From Henckelia pumila (Eukaryota > Streptophyta > Magnoliopsida > Lamiales > Gesneriaceae): a stretch of 64,000 nt of DNA. The notes under the pieces are model-generated. The model was given only the letters and a program-made list of their open reading frames with translations. It searched no databases and was not told the DNA's origin. The position numbers and the translations under genes were made by a program. This document shows positions 1 to 13,055 of this stretch, one piece after another. The number at the start of each line of letters is the position of its first letter. Positions within the stretch are counted from its first letter, which is position 1. The stretch lies in assembly GCF_033568475.1 (NCBI RefSeq), contig NW_027331831.1, positions 7,192,001 to 7,256,000 of the forward strand. The letters run 5' to 3'.

Positions 1-551
1 ATCAAATATAAATAAGCCTTAACCATCCACTCTTAGGCAAGAATTTTAAATTTAAGTATGAGTGTGAGTAATAACAAAAATAAAATAAAACTCATTGTGC
101 ATTCAGGTAAAGAGGGGGAAAAAATAGGGAAGCGAAACTGAATGGGGAAAACTTATATGATAAGTTGAAGCCTCCACTGCAAAAATTTGGCTTATCACCA
201 CCAAAATCATCAATATTAGCCTCTGCACTCTTTTTTTAACTTCAAACAATTGTTATTTCAAAACATCATACAAACTTTTCAAAGCAATGAACGCAAATCT
301 ATCACTGCGTAAACCATTCAGAAAATTGCAAGTCACTGCACCGTGTAATTTTGATGGTAAGAGTAAGCATAGGCTAACAACTTCAGTCCCCACAAATGGC
401 GAACTCCGAGGCTGATGGAACAATGGTGATTCTTCTTTCCTCCGGTGAACAAAAATCCAGCATCATCGGCTTGCTTTTGACTCGAAAATGAAGAGTGGAG
501 AGCACGATAGACCCGCGAACTTCAACAGATCTGCCAAAAATTTCATGTGTC

Positions 552-3500
552 TCAAGACACAGTTCTTGCATAGCAAATGGATGCGATGTAAAGATTTTTT
601 GCCCATTTCTCCTGAAAGTAAAGGTGTTTTCAGGTTTCAAGAACCGATCATAAGGGATAAATGCAAAAAATAACGAGAAAACAAAGATACATAAATTAGA
701 AAAATTGTCAACCTTGACATGTGCACTCGGAAAAGCAGAAGTTCGAAGGGTCTCCTGTGTTTCATCTGTGGGTTTTCTTCTGGGCATGCTAAGAACAAGA
801 GCCGACTGATCTGACGTCCCTGCCATCGAAGTGATACGATACCCAGCTTCCCACCTTCTATGAACACCTTCACTTGGATAAAGAAAGTCCAACTCCACAA
901 CCTAGAGATAAACAAATAGTTACAATGAAACTGAGCTCTTTCGGGTTCAATAAACCCGTAAACATAACAATACGAACCTGATCGGAAAACCCTGCCCCAC
1001 GAGACATAACAATTGCCCATCTGGACCCTGCAGTAGCCATGGCGGTGACATAGAATCCCTCCCGCCATTTTTTATTAATCCACTTGAATGGAAATGATTC
1101 GCTAACTTTGTATGATTGTTGCAAATACTGGGTACCTGTATTTCAAAAGTAAAACTCGAGCACCACGGCATGTAATAGTAGCAAGTATAATTTATTGGAT
1201 CGTGATTTGTGAAACTAACCTTTAGACATAATTACTAATGAGCTTCCGTTGTCCCCCCCTGCTATGGCACTGATGTAGAAATTCTTCTCCCACTTATCCA
1301 TTATCCATTCCTAATGACAATATAATCAACGGTACGAGATCAGGCCAATGCGTAGCAGTGTCTAAATTCAGTTATTTCAACTATGGCTCAAATTATATTT
1401 CCAATCATGAATTTAGATCCTCGGCCAAAACCAATAAAATTTTCAAACTTCCCTTTTTAAATCAATTTCGAGCTGGTGTCACATGTGAAGATTTGAAATT
1501 ACAGACTGGAAGTACAAAGAAAAGAAGAAACCTTGTGAAGAAAATGGGGTGAATGTTCATAAACTTGATCACTAAATCCAGTTCCAGCATCCATTATCAG
1601 CGCCCATAGATTTAAACAAGATCCCACAGAGCTAATAAATAGTCCATCCTCGTTTCCTTTCTCAATATGCTGAGGAAGCCTCGTGTCCGCGACATTGTAG
1701 TGATATCTAAAGTAGAAAATGTAAAATATAACTACTGTTCCAATGCAAAATAGAGGATGAAACTTTTGAGCCATTAATGCTACCTTTGCTTCATAGGGCG
1801 TCGAGCATTATACACGCTAATCCATTGTGTGGCGGGCATTCCCATACGGACCTTTTTCTTTGGTTGTTCATCATCACCACCACCCTCATCCTCGTCCAAC
1901 ATAAGCCGTCCTCTCTTTTGTCCCACTTGATATATGAGCTACAATAAGATAAAAGAATATGCGGTGAGAACAAAATAAAAAATGAACAATTTTTTATGAA
2001 TAACATCCACAAAATAATCTAAGATACTTCAAAAAATTCAAAATACCTTCTGAGCACCTTCAGTGTTGATTGGCCTGATGTCTGGATTTGGACCAACTAT
2101 TCCATCAAAGAGGGATATGTACTTCGCGTAATTAGGCTTTTCATCAAATTTTAAGTTCACAACATATTCAACAAACTGTCGGAAAGGTGCAGGACAGAAG
2201 CAACAAAGAGCTTCGGGAGAGGTTGACATCTTTTTTTTGCAGACGAGGAAGCCTTTATTATCACCCTAAATAAAAAAATGTATAAGAATCACTAATAAAT
2301 AGTCGACATACATACTTTTGGAGCCACAACTGCCAACCTGGAACCCCTGCCAAGGAAGACGACCGCGTAGAAGAAAAATGAGAGTATAAGCAAGGGACTC
2401 CAAATCGTCTCTACGGCTACCAGTTCTTCCGAGATGGGCATGCGCACTTGCATATCGTACGGTTCCCCTGAAAACCCAAAATTTTCAAGCATAAACATGA
2501 CAATTGATTTGAAAGTAGTATAAAATATCATCAGAAATCGGAAACCGACAACAAGCTTCACCTGAACACGTCTGGCCGTTGATCATAGTCAACATGCAGG
2601 CTAGTCGAAGTATCACGCCAACGGGTGGCTGAAATTTCATAAGGGTGGCACAAGTAAATATGTCTTGCATATATCTACAATTTGCGTGATCATAAATATG
2701 ATACTGTTTGACAGATAAATTACCCAATCCAAGGTCAACCAAAAAGAGCCTTTTCTCCTCGGGTGTACCAGGTGGACCAAGCAAAAAGTTTTCTGGCTTT
2801 ACATCCCCATGCACATATCTGCAGAAAAAAAAGGATAATATTAATGAGATTTTTTGAACCAACACAAGATTATTAAACTTTATGGCACATGATCACAGCT
2901 CTCTAACAGGGACAATAATTGATTTTCTTCAAAATCAACTATTAGCTTAATAAACATCCAACTACAGATTTCTTGTCTCAAAACATTAAACTTTCTATGA
3001 TCAAACCTAGTTGTGAGTTCTTCAAGTTTTGTGCTAATTGTATCCAAGTCTCAACCTCTCCCATAAACAACGCTAGCACTTAACAATACCTACATGACTC
3101 TCTAAAAATGCAAGTATAAATCTTTCAGGATTAAATAAATCAATCTCCCCTATCTTTGAAAAAATGCAATAAGAAACATCGGCAACTTTTTTTTATTTCC
3201 AGAAACAATTTCATGTCCCCAAATAGAAACAGAAACTACCATTGATTTTTTATTTTATTTTCCCAGAACAATATTTCCATCCTATTCACATCTCCCAACA
3301 TATCCACTTGTTTAACCAAACTTTTCATAATTTTCAAAAATTACTATATTAGCATATTATAATTTTATTTACCATTTCTGTCCTGAATTGGCATCTTCAG
3401 AAACGTTTCATTTTCACAAATCAACACAAAATAAAGATTTAATGTTCTGAAGCATTCCCCAAAACTCTTACCCTAAAACTCCCAAGTTAAAACCAAATAT

Positions 3501-5418
3501 TGTCATCATTTTTTAAGAAAAGGTAATGTGAATAGATTACCCCCTAGAGTGTAGCTTCTCTAAAATGGAGATGGCTTCAATGGCAATGCATGCCACCATT
3601 TCAATAGACATCCTGCAAAACGGACATGGTGGTGTTACATGCAAGTCATATAAAAGACAAAAGATAAATCATCGATTACATAGGAGACATACATGTGGGA
3701 ATTGTTGTTCCAGACATCCCACAAACTAGGACCGAGCATATCCATGATCTGGCAATAGAAAAATTACTTTTCTTTTACCTTTAGAGGGAAGAAATGAAAA
3801 GAAAAGATATAGGAAAAACTACTAGAGATTAGATAATCCACCATTATATAGTAGTCACTTTGCCGTCCCTTGAAATGCACATGTGGAATGCCATGACTGC
3901 CACTGAGGGCACTGTTCAAAATATTGATTTAGTTCAAGTCTTTGTCATTTCATGGAAGAGAAATATAGAAAATTAGAAACAGAAAAATAAAGTAAAATGA
4001 AATCACTCACTTATAGACTTGCCACTCGTATGGTGGTCCATAATTACAGCCTTTGCTGCTCCGGTGCTCAAACTTCATAGCAACCTAAGAAACAAAAGAA
4101 TGTCCCGTCACGCGAACAAAAATCACAGCTGCAGAAAATAGGGCCAGGATGCTAAGTATATACCTCTACAGCTCCTGAACCAGTTCTTTCATTAGGATTC
4201 GGAGGATTGATTCGGCGACCTACATAAACTTGCCCAAACCCTCCTTTCCCCAGTTTCCTCTCAACTTTATAAGCTGGAGAACCGCCAACCTGAACCTGTA
4301 GAAAATAAAGCAGATTTCATTAACTCTGACACTCCAAGCCGGAAAGAATCAATAGCTCTTATGCTGATTTTTTTATGAAATTGAACTAAAACCATCACTA
4401 AAAATAAACTGAATTAGAAAGATAAACGAAACTTGTTTATTGCAAGTCATAGCTTCCTAATAAAAAACATCAACCTGTGTACGCTTGACTAACCCGTTTA
4501 TTTCATTAGAGCCAAAAAGGTGTAACCATTGCACCAAGTTAATAACAGCATCAATATGATGCATACTACTAAAATAAGTGTAACGACCATATAATCCATC
4601 CAAACAAGAATCACTTTGATGGCTCAAAAAGTATGCCAAGCAGCAAATAACAACCAGCATCCTATCAATTTTTACACCAAGTGGCACATAGCAACAATTG
4701 TTACACCAAGAAGCAAATAGCAAGCAATGAAGTCAGGTTGCCAACAAGAACGGCTCTTCACTCATGCATCAATTCCAACATGAACACAAAACAAATATAT
4801 ATTTTTAGCACCTTATAATTAAATAATAATAATTTGGGTTTCAATTTCCCAGAGTAAGACCAATTCCTGGCGTAGTCACCACACATGGCAGCAAGCACCA
4901 TATCAACTACATTGCCCGGACCTAGTCCAGGAGAATTATCTCCCAAAATCAAGAAAATCTCCTCGATGAAAAAGCAAGGATGGAACCAAACAGAGAACCC
5001 AAAAAAAAAAAAAAAAATCCAAGCACATCAAATCACAAAGAAATAATTGAAACAACATTTCACCAACCCTTTCAGGGAGAGGAGCGGTAGTTCCCTCATC
5101 CTCGAGTCCCACACCCTTATCACTGCCACGCGCACCACTATTATTCTCAGCCATCTTCTTTTCCCCTATCTCTTCTTTCACTTCCTCTACTCTGTTACTA
5201 TTTAAAGCCTTATCCGACGTTGTTCCCGTCAAAACACCGGTAGCATTTACCTCACCCTTGACCACAACTTCCTTATCCTTATCCTTATCCTTATCTCTCC
5301 TCCTTGCAGTCCGCCTGGTTCTCGGTACAAACACAGGCGCTTGCGTTTTCAGGCACGGGTCGAGTCGAGCAGCAGCGGGTTGGCGTCCTCGGCGCGCTCC
5401 GCTACGGAGTTGAGGCAT
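552..5418 (-). CDS. MLK: MUT9-like / casein kinase 1-like Ser/Thr protein kinase (MLK/PPK family), 16 coding exons
   Basis: Exons in transcript order: 5418-5068, 4295-4164, 4084-4011, 3911-3842, 3748-3693, 3612-3541, 2818-2724, 2628-2562, 2467-2338, 2265-2047, 1938-1784, 1706-1532, 1310-1220, 1135-978, 901-713, 611-552. They sum to 2094 nt (697 aa) in one open frame with GT-AG introns, the usual size for the family. Visible: a basic N-terminus with a KDKDKDK run; the glycine loop [11 protein letters not shown] (from G133); VAMK with the ATP lysine near K165; HGDVKPEN with catalytic D257; DLGLA with D280 in place of DFG; a basic PKKKVR stretch; and the long conserved C-terminal half that marks plant MLKs rather than ordinary CK1. 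Family knowledge: nuclear kinases acting on histone H3 Thr3, cryptochromes and the evening complex. The start is the first ATG, in the conserved MPxLRSGARR context. The gene is divergent to TIM17. I cannot assign which MLK paralogue it is. Confidence 0.95.
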
Positions 5419-6000
5419 ATCTACGAAAACCCATCAACTTTTTCATGAATCCCACGATTAATTCTTCATCAAAACCAAGATTCTTCCCTCAGATCCCAAA
5501 TACAATGTTAATGTTTCACAAAAACAGAAAAGAAACTAAAAGAACTAGGCAATCAATAATCAATCGATAGTTGACGACTGGTTACATGAAACCCGATGAA
5601 CATGCATACGTGTGAACAGATAGATTTCGCAAATGTTACAAAAATGAGAAAAAAAATTTGGGATTTAGGGCAGGGAGTGGCTCGAAAAAAGTTGAACAAA
5701 AACAGTGGTGTATATCAAGAGAGATGACAAAGTACAAAGCATGCTTCTCTCCTGAAATGATATATTATAATATTAAATATAATAATTAAATGGGGTAACC
5801 TTCGGGCGAGGTTGTTCCACTGGGCCCACTGCCCATGTTTATTTTTCGGGCCTAACCAATCCAATAGTTAACCCAATTTAAAAATATGTTTAAAGCTAGG
5901 TTATTTTGGCCCAAATAACTATTATGGGCTTGGTATGGCCCTCCAGAATTGTACGCAAATCTTCGAATAGGCCCAATGCTTTAAATAGATATAGCTCAGC
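5419..6000. promoter_or_regulatory. Divergent intergenic promoter between MLK and TIM17, with clustered site II elements
   Basis: About 580 bp separate the MLK start codon from the likely TIM17 transcription start. The TIM17-proximal part (5821-5975) holds TGGGCC/T (site II) hexamers in both orientations: 5821-5826, 5823-5828 (reverse), 5908-5913 (reverse), 5925-5930 (TGGGCT) and 5970-5975 (reverse). A TATA-like TTTAAATAGAT lies at about 5980-5990. Site II motifs bind TCP factors and are enriched in promoters of nuclear genes for mitochondrial and ribosomal proteins, which fits TIM17. The MLK-proximal part is AT-rich with no motif I would call. Transcription starts are inferred. Confidence 0.6.
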
Positions 6001-6069
6001 TATTCGCTCGTAGCAAGCCCTTTCCTTCTGCACACGAAACAGCAGCCACCTTCACCGCGAGAATTCAAG

Positions 6070-7004
6070 GTAAGACCTGATTTTTGTTTCGAAAGTTTGT
6101 GTTCTGGTTGGGTAGCTTGATTTTGATTAATTGTGTGTTTTATATTTTTGAGTCAATTTTATATTTTAGCGCTTTTTTAATGTTAATAATTGCTGCGTTT
6201 GTTGCTGATAAATTTTTGATGATTTAGGTGAAATTCCAGATTCTGTATAGTTAAAGCTAGGTCAGTGTCGGCTCTTGCTTCCCCCTTTTGTAAGATTGCA
6301 AATATCCATATTGGAGTGGACCAGCTGCTGTTATCCCCCTCAAATGGATAAATTAGTAGATTTTGCTAAAAGAAAAACCCCAAAAGCTTAAATTTCTGGG
6401 TTCTATTGGATGCGTAGAATTTTTTTTCAGGTTGACCTAGGTGGGGAACGATCTAGAATGGAATGTGTCAAATGTGGAAAACCGGAAACCCTAGCGATAC
6501 TTCTGCTGATGTATATTTGGTGAATACATTCTAAATAAATATCTATTTTTTTCTTAATTGGTGCTAAAAAACTATCTTAATCCTAGGATTTGTTGTCATA
6601 AATCTGACACAAGCAAATGTGTTGAAATAATATAAAGAATTCGGAGACTTTAGAGTTTAGTGATGTGTTGGAGAAAATTGCTTCTGTATTGATTTACTTA
6701 GTCTAGTGTTATTTTGTGTGTGGTATAGATTTATGTGACTTAATGGTCTCCATGTTATAAGCAAGTTTTTGGGTGGTAACAGTGGGTTGATCAGTTATTA
6801 GGGGAGTTTGAGTCACGAATAATCTTGGAAGACATGTTTTTTTCCTGATTTTAGTTTTTCTCACACATGTTGTATCATCCTACTAGTTAAAATTTTATAG
6901 ATATTCGCTAAAGATTTGGATTGGCTGCTAAAGAGTTTGTGTTGGTAGCCAGGTAAAGATAGATATCAAATAAACACTTTATAGCAAGTTTGCTTTCTCT
7001 GCAG
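6070..7004 (+). other. Intron in the TIM17 5' untranslated region
   Basis: A donor (AAG/GTAAGACC) follows the presumed first non-coding exon, and a pyrimidine-rich acceptor ending CTCTGCAG lies 34 nt before the TIM17 ATG. The 935-bp interval is T-rich with no conserved reading frame. A leader intron between a site II promoter and an intronless coding region is a common plant arrangement and often raises expression. It is inferred from splice signals only. Confidence 0.6.
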
Positions 7005-7038
7005 GTAGCCTGAGCTGTCTCCGCCTTGTGATTGATCC

Positions 7039-7713
7039 ATGGGGACTCCAGAAACATCACGAGAGCCTTGTCCTGATCGTATCCTTGATGATGTTGGGGG
7101 AGCATTTGGCATGGGTGCTGTTGGTGGTTCAGCTTTCCATTTCTTGAAGGGCATCTACAACTCCCCTAAAGGTGAGCGTTTTATTGGTGGAACTCAAGCT
7201 GTTCGAATGAATGCACCTCGCATTGGTGGTAGTTTTGCTGTTTGGGGTGGACTCTTTTCTACATTTGATTGCACAATGGTCTACCTCCGTCAGAAAGAGG
7301 ATCCTTGGAACTCGATCATTGCCGGTGCCGCAACAGGAGGCTTTCTACAGATGCGTCAGGGATTAGGTGCTGCTTCACGGTCAGCTATGTTTGGGGGTAT
7401 CTTACTTGCTCTGATCGAGGGAGCTGGAATCATGTTAAATAAAGTCATGAGTGCACCTCAGAATTTTCCACCAATGGAGGAGCCACTACCAAATGTTCCT
7501 GGTGTGCCTGGATATCCAATGGGGCAAATTCCTGGTCAAGCTCCTGCAAATGTTGAGAGCTTGGGAGCTGGATCACCGTCATCTTCATCTTCTTCATGGT
7601 TTGGAGGCCTTTTTGGTGGTGGGAAGGAAGAGAAAAGTACTGGTGATGAAAGCAAGACAAAGGTCTTGGAGAGTTTTGATGCCCCAACTCCACCATCATT
7701 TGATTACAAATAA
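7039..7713 (+). CDS. TIM17: Mitochondrial import inner membrane translocase subunit TIM17
   Basis: An uninterrupted 224-aa frame. Residues 1-140 carry the Tim17/Tim22/Tim23 fold: an N-terminal [20 protein letters not shown] segment, glycine-rich GxxxG-type membrane helices ([43 protein letters not shown]) and the conserved basic loop before the third helix. A hydrophilic Pro/Gly/Ser-rich tail of about 80 residues follows ([15 protein letters not shown]), as in the longer plant TIM17 isoforms. Family role: channel-lining core of the TIM23 complex in the inner mitochondrial membrane, driving presequence-dependent import. The start is the first ATG after the leader intron. The frame is intact and the promoter has site II elements expected for a mitochondrial protein gene. 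Confidence 0.95.
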   Translation: MGTPETSREPCPDRILDDVGGAFGMGAVGGSAFHFLKGIYNSPKGERFIGGTQAVRMNAPRIGGSFAVWGGLFSTFDCTMVYLRQKEDPWNSIIAGAATGGFLQMRQGLGAASRSAMFGGILLALIEGAGIMLNKVMSAPQNFPPMEEPLPNVPGVPGYPMGQIPGQAPANVESLGAGSPSSSSSSWFGGLFGGGKEEKSTGDESKTKVLESFDAPTPPSFDYK

Positions 7714-8760
7714 TTCTAAGAGGCATTTTCTGGTAAGTGAAACTGTTCATTGATCCTGTTTTACATCTGTAACAAGGTGCTCCGGGGTTTGATACTTATG
7801 GTTTTGCCTGCTTGAGTCGTCTTATTTGATTGTGTGTCAAGTGATGGAGTTGGAAGATAGGATGATCGATGATCCAATTATTGAAATATGCAATCATCTT
7901 TTTGTGTTGTCCGGGTAGTTTCTACTTGTCTTTAAGATTTTCACCTCCGGTAGGCCGTGAGTCGACATTTTGTTCCGGGGATTGGTTCAAGGAAAGGAGA
8001 AACTGTATTGTAAGTTATAGAAGCTTCATCTCTTATCTCGCCGGTTTTGATCTGTCTTGGGAGAGCTGAAACTGAACCAATTTACTTGAGATTTTCTTGG
8101 ATGTTGGAACAAGGCTTGAACACATCTTATCCCGATCTATTAGAAATATCGTATTAATCGACAAAATTAATAATTTTAAGCTCCGTGAGAATTTTTGGAA
8201 GGCCTACTTTTCGAGATTGGTTATTTATTCGACTTCATGGCACACCATGGTAGCGACTAGCGACTGGGATTGCTTTAAAAAATGTGTCGCTTTTTTTTAA
8301 ATAAAAATTTCAAAAAAAAAAAAATTTCAACAATTTTCAAATTAAATCCCATCACCCAATTTGATACAACCTCCACGTGCAAGCATTTTTTTTATGTCCA
8401 ACACAAGCAAGTTTGTTTTGTTAAATTGAATAACGTTTGGTTCAACGCTTTTGGATCTGCTCTTCGGAAAAAAAATATGGGGTTTAGCTAACTGTGAACC
8501 CTTTTCATTTTCACATTAACTTGTTAATATTTAAAATGTTATGTTAAAAAAACTCTACTTTGGATTTAAATAAAACGAAAAGTTTTGAGTTTCATTTCCC
8601 TCAATATCACTCAACTATTTTGCTAATTAAAACTTTTTAAAGTCTCTATCGTTTGTAATTTATGTACGAAGTTTCATAGTTATTGGAAGCACAAGATACA
8701 CTAATATCATCGTGGGGTCTTGACAATTTATGCATTCTATCAAAGTGGAGCGTCATAAAA

Positions 8761-8932
8761 ATTGTACCTAATGATCTAAATTTATGAAAATTCATCACAT
8801 ATAATCTTAAGACATGAAGCTTGTTTTTGTAGAAGGTCCACGCCAAATTGTACCTTATGATATAAATTTATGAAAATATCATCGCATATAATCTTAAGAC
8901 GTGAAGCTTGTTTTATAGAAGGTTTAAGCTAA
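8761..8932. repeat. Imperfect tandem duplication, 86-bp period, two copies
   Basis: Both copies begin ATTGTACC (8761 and 8847) and share long blocks such as AAATTTATGAAAAT, ATATAATCTTAAGAC and GTGAAGCTTG/ATGAAGCTTG. They differ by scattered substitutions and small indels. No coding or transposon signature was seen. Confidence 0.75.
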
Positions 8933-9336
8933 ATAGTCCGAGCTAAGATGTGCATTGATGTAGAGAGGCTTATGCAACTAAAAACTCGTGAAATCAAACA
9001 TCATGATCGTAAGTAGGAACTTGTAATAGTTTTTTTACTTTGAAACTATGGATATGTCGTTATATGAGACGTCGCACGAGGTATATTTATGGATCACAAC
9101 TCACAAGCGTGTTAAATAATTTTTCATTTAAAAGAAATTGGGCCCATGCTACACATAAGATGCTAGGAAGAGCTTATAAGTTGTTTTAAGAGTTTATAAG
9201 TTGTTAGATTTTATTTTAAAAATAAGTTGTTAAATTGTTTGGATGAACTTAAACATATTGATGTGTTTTGTATTATAATATTTTTTTATTGTCAAAATTA
9301 TCAAAATGATATAATACTATGAAAATAATGTAAATA

Positions 9337-9337
<1 letters not shown>

Positions 9338-9375
<38 letters not shown>
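9338..9375. repeat. (TA)19 microsatellite
   Basis: A pure TA dinucleotide run of 38 bp in an AT-rich spacer upstream of YBEY. Confidence 0.95.
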
Positions 9376-9380
<5 letters not shown>

Positions 9381-9657
9381 AAATTTATCATAAATGTTAA
9401 ATATATATTAAAAAATAAAACTATTTTTTAAATATATTAAATATTTATATTTTAATTTTAATTTTCTAAATTTGAGGGGCAATGTTGTCATTTCGATGCG
9501 TTCGTCTTGTGGCTTTTCATCCGATGTCCTGGATCATGTCATGTATGCTATAACTTTGTATTCATTCAACAGAAGGGGCCGGACCGGCGACTGCTGAATG
9601 TGCACTTGTCTCCCGCCGCTCCTCCGCACTCGCCTCTTCCCCGCCGCTGTCTCCTCA

Positions 9658-12600
9658 ATGGAGGCGCGTCTTCTCTCACGATTCCTGCCCGCCGCCGTTG
9701 CTCTCCATTCGAAACTTCCATTTTCGTCTCCTCATATTCGTTTTCACGCTATTGCGGCACACTTGGAGACTGCATCGGTCTTCGGTAGGAACGGAATTGG
9801 CCGTGATGATCTCTTGAGCATCTCACGAGGATTCAGGTGGAGAAATGGAAAAACGTCTGTAGCTGCGGCGGCGTCGCGTCGGGAATATCGGAAGGTTCGC
9901 AGCAGAAGAGTGAATGCCCCGAAGAAGAAAAAGGACAAGGAGCTTGAGCTCAGTGTTAAAATTTGCCTCGAAGAACAGCTACCCGAGGATCCTGAAACTC
10001 TGGTATTTCACATATACTCATTTATGTGCATACGCCATACATATTCATTGTGTCACTATCATTTCTTCATTTTATATCTGTTATAGTACACAATTGAAAT
10101 TTTTCCCCCAGTGGTATGTGTTTATTGAAGTTTTGTTCTCCATGTGTTTGTTTCCAATTTAGGGGTGTGTGCGTATTTTGAATGCTCGTCTTTGGTCATG
10201 GATTTATGTAATCATATTTGCGGTTACGGGGAATTCATACTTCTGAAATGACTGGTTTTTGTACACAATGGCAATTGCAGATGCTCATGGTAATATGTTA
10301 TTGGTTAATTGATTCATTCTGTTGTCACTCATCTAGATACATATTGCAGGACATAGCTGAAATGTTGCGTCTTAATGTTCCAATGGCCATGAAGTTAGCA
10401 TTTGAGAGTCTAAGCAATTCAGAATACAACACAAGAGACACTGCGATATCAGATGTTGGAGGTTTTGAGAGCGTTGAGTTATCAGTACTTCTTTGTAATG
10501 ATGAGTTTATTAAAAAACTTAACAAAGAATGGAGAGATGAAGATCACGCTACCGATGTCCTCTCGATGTCCCAACATATCCCTGAACTTGATCTTCCAAT
10601 TGTTAGTGGCCTATTCTCTTATGAGATGATAAACCTGTTAGACAAACCTGACAAGCATCAGTTTTTTTGCAGCTAATGTTGGGTGATATTGTAATTTCTG
10701 TAGAGACAGCTGCACGGCAAGCAAAGGAGAGAGAGCACGCTCTAATTGATGAAATTCGCATCCTCGTGGTTGGTTAAGTTCACACATTTTTAGTATAGTA
10801 ACTTATTGGCAACTTGTGAACGAGTAGAAGTCCAAAAGTGTCAATTTGTTTCCCATGTATTAGGATTCGTTATGGTCTGGACTGGCTTGCCTTTATCAGA
10901 GTGATATATATATATACACTTCTCCCCGTAACTTTTGTATCCCTTTAGGTTCACGGATTGCTTCATCTTTTGGGATTCGATCATGAATTAAGTGACGAGG
11001 CAGAAGAAGAAATGGTGAGAGAGGAGGAACATCTTTTGAAAGGTCTTGGGTGGAAGGGGAAAGGATTAATTCAGAGTGCGGGTGATGCTGGAGCTAATGA
11101 GAGTCCTCATTTTGATCATTTAGATGGTAATTTACCTAAGTCCAGTTATACGTTTTGTCCCTTTTCAAATAAACTTTCTTCGCCGAGCACCTTAGTTTGT
11201 CATTTAGAGCTACATTTATCTCTCTGATATTCCAGATAAAAATTTGTTTCTGAATTGTCAAAAGACAGGAAGAGAGACGGCAGTCTCCGATTTTATAAAC
11301 CGAAATTTAGCTATATCTTCTGTGACATGGATGGTAAGATGTTATAGTGATGGCATTGTAATTTATTTTTATTTATATACATCATTTACAAAGGCATATA
11401 TGTGCTTGAGTCTCAGATGCACTGATGCTAATGTTTGCTGATGCATTTTCAATTGGTAACATAAGGTACACTGCTCAACAGCAAAAGTCAAATTTCCTCA
11501 GCAAATGCAGAAGCCTTGAAAGAAGCAACGTCAAGGGGGTTGAAAGTGGTGATAGCTACTGGAAAAGTAAGAGCAAAAAAGTGTAGCTTCTTTCTGGAAT
11601 ATATATGCCATTGAACTTTGGGATAGGATTTCTTTGGCTAATACATATGGTCCTTTTTTTAATCTCTGATGCTGGGAACAGACTCGTCCAGCTGTAATAA
11701 ATATTCTGAAGATGGTAAATTTAGCTGGAAAATCTGGCATCATCTCAGAGTTTTCTCCTGGGGTTTTTGTACAGGTCTGAATCTTAACATTTTATTTTTT
11801 TAAGCGCAGAATGTCTATAACCTCTGATCATCATGCACTGTTAGAGTGCAGCATTGTCCTAATATTTTTATTTATTTTCTCGTGCTGCAGGGGTTGCTAG
11901 TTTATGGGAGACAAGGCCGGGAAATATTTAGACGGAATTTGGATCTAGATGTTTGCAGGAAGGTAAATACAAAAATCACCAATTATGCCTAAACCTTGAG
12001 ACATTGCAAATATCTTCACGTGTCATGTATTGCAGGCACTTCTATACTCCGCGGAACAAGAAATACCTCTTATTTGCTTCAGTGAGGACCGATGCTTGAC
12101 ATTGTTTGAACACCCTTTGGTGGAAACACTTCATACCATATATCACGAGCCAAAGGTATCTGATTTGTTTATTATGCCATCCATGCTACCCTTGTTTATA
12201 AGTTTATTAAGGAATGTGCACGGTTTCTTGGAAGTGTGTCTCAAGTAAAAATTTTGGACAGGCAGAGATTATAAATTCAGTTGAACAGCTACTGGAAGGT
12301 GTGGAAATACAGGTGTGTTGTACAAAACTTCAGCATATCGGTCGATCAATTCTGGTGTCCCTGATTGTGTACCAATTTATCATAAGCTTACACCTTTTTG
12401 TATGGGGTGCAACTTCTTGCTATCTGTCTGTCACATCGGCTTGATTCCTTTTTTTGAATATTTTGGTTGACTAATATATCTCATATTGGCATGATTCTGC
12501 GATCACAGAAACTTCTTTTTTTGGACACTGCCGAGGGAGTGTCAACTACTTTGCGGCCATTCTGGGCTGAAGCAACTGGAGATCATGCGTCTGTTGTCCA

Positions 12601-13055
12601 AGCTGTACCAGACATGCTTGAAATTGTTCCCTCGGGAACATCAAAAGGACGTGGAGTCAGAATGCTGCTCGATCATTTAAATGTGACACCAAACGAGGTA
12701 TGTCCTCTAGGCATAATGACCATCCATTGCCATGCTATACCACATCGCTGTCAATATAACAAAGCGATAAAGTGGAATATGAGCTGATGTACAGTTGGAG
12801 AAAATATAAGCTCTGCTGCCATAAACAACTATGAAAATTCGGCCCTACACGATATTTTAGACCCATTATTATTGTTACCTGTATTAGGTCATGGCTATCG
12901 GTGATGGTGAAAATGATATTGAAATGCTCGAGTTGGCTTCTCTTGGCGTTGCTTTGAGTAATGGATCCAAGAAGGCTAAAGACGCTGCAAATGTGATTGG
13001 AATCAGCAACGATGAAGATGGAGTGGCTGATGCTATATATCGATATGCATTCTAA
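9658..13055 (+). CDS. YBEY: Organellar YbeY endoribonuclease fused to a Cof-type HAD hydrolase, 12 exons
   Basis: Exons: 9658-10002, 10350-10601, 10673-10768, 10949-11126, 11265-11333, 11466-11566, 11682-11774, 11891-11962, 12036-12155, 12262-12312, 12509-12697, 12888-13055; 1734 nt, 577 aa. The N-terminus (about 45 aa) is Ala/Ser/Arg-rich like a plastid transit peptide. The YbeY domain (about 100-280) has the zinc triad HGLLHLLGFDH (H233, H237, H243). The HAD domain begins at DMDGTL (nucleophile D311, acid D313) and ends with GDGENDIEM (D528, D532) and a C-terminal YRYAF. Plant YBEY processes chloroplast rRNA; the HAD substrate is unknown. An in-frame upstream ATG at 9598 would add 20 residues; I prefer 9658 because transit-like sequence begins there. 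The 11265 acceptor (AAAAG/AC) is weak, chosen because the better-looking CCAG at 11234 gives the wrong frame. Confidence 0.92.

Larger units (their letters stand above)
7714..9597. other. TIM17 3'UTR and AT-rich intergenic spacer
   Basis: The first few hundred bases are the probable TIM17 3'UTR. The rest is AT-rich with no coding potential I trust. It contains one imperfect tandem duplication and one TA microsatellite (listed separately), and ends in the YBEY 5' region, where base composition becomes GC-rich near 9575. Confidence 0.5.
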
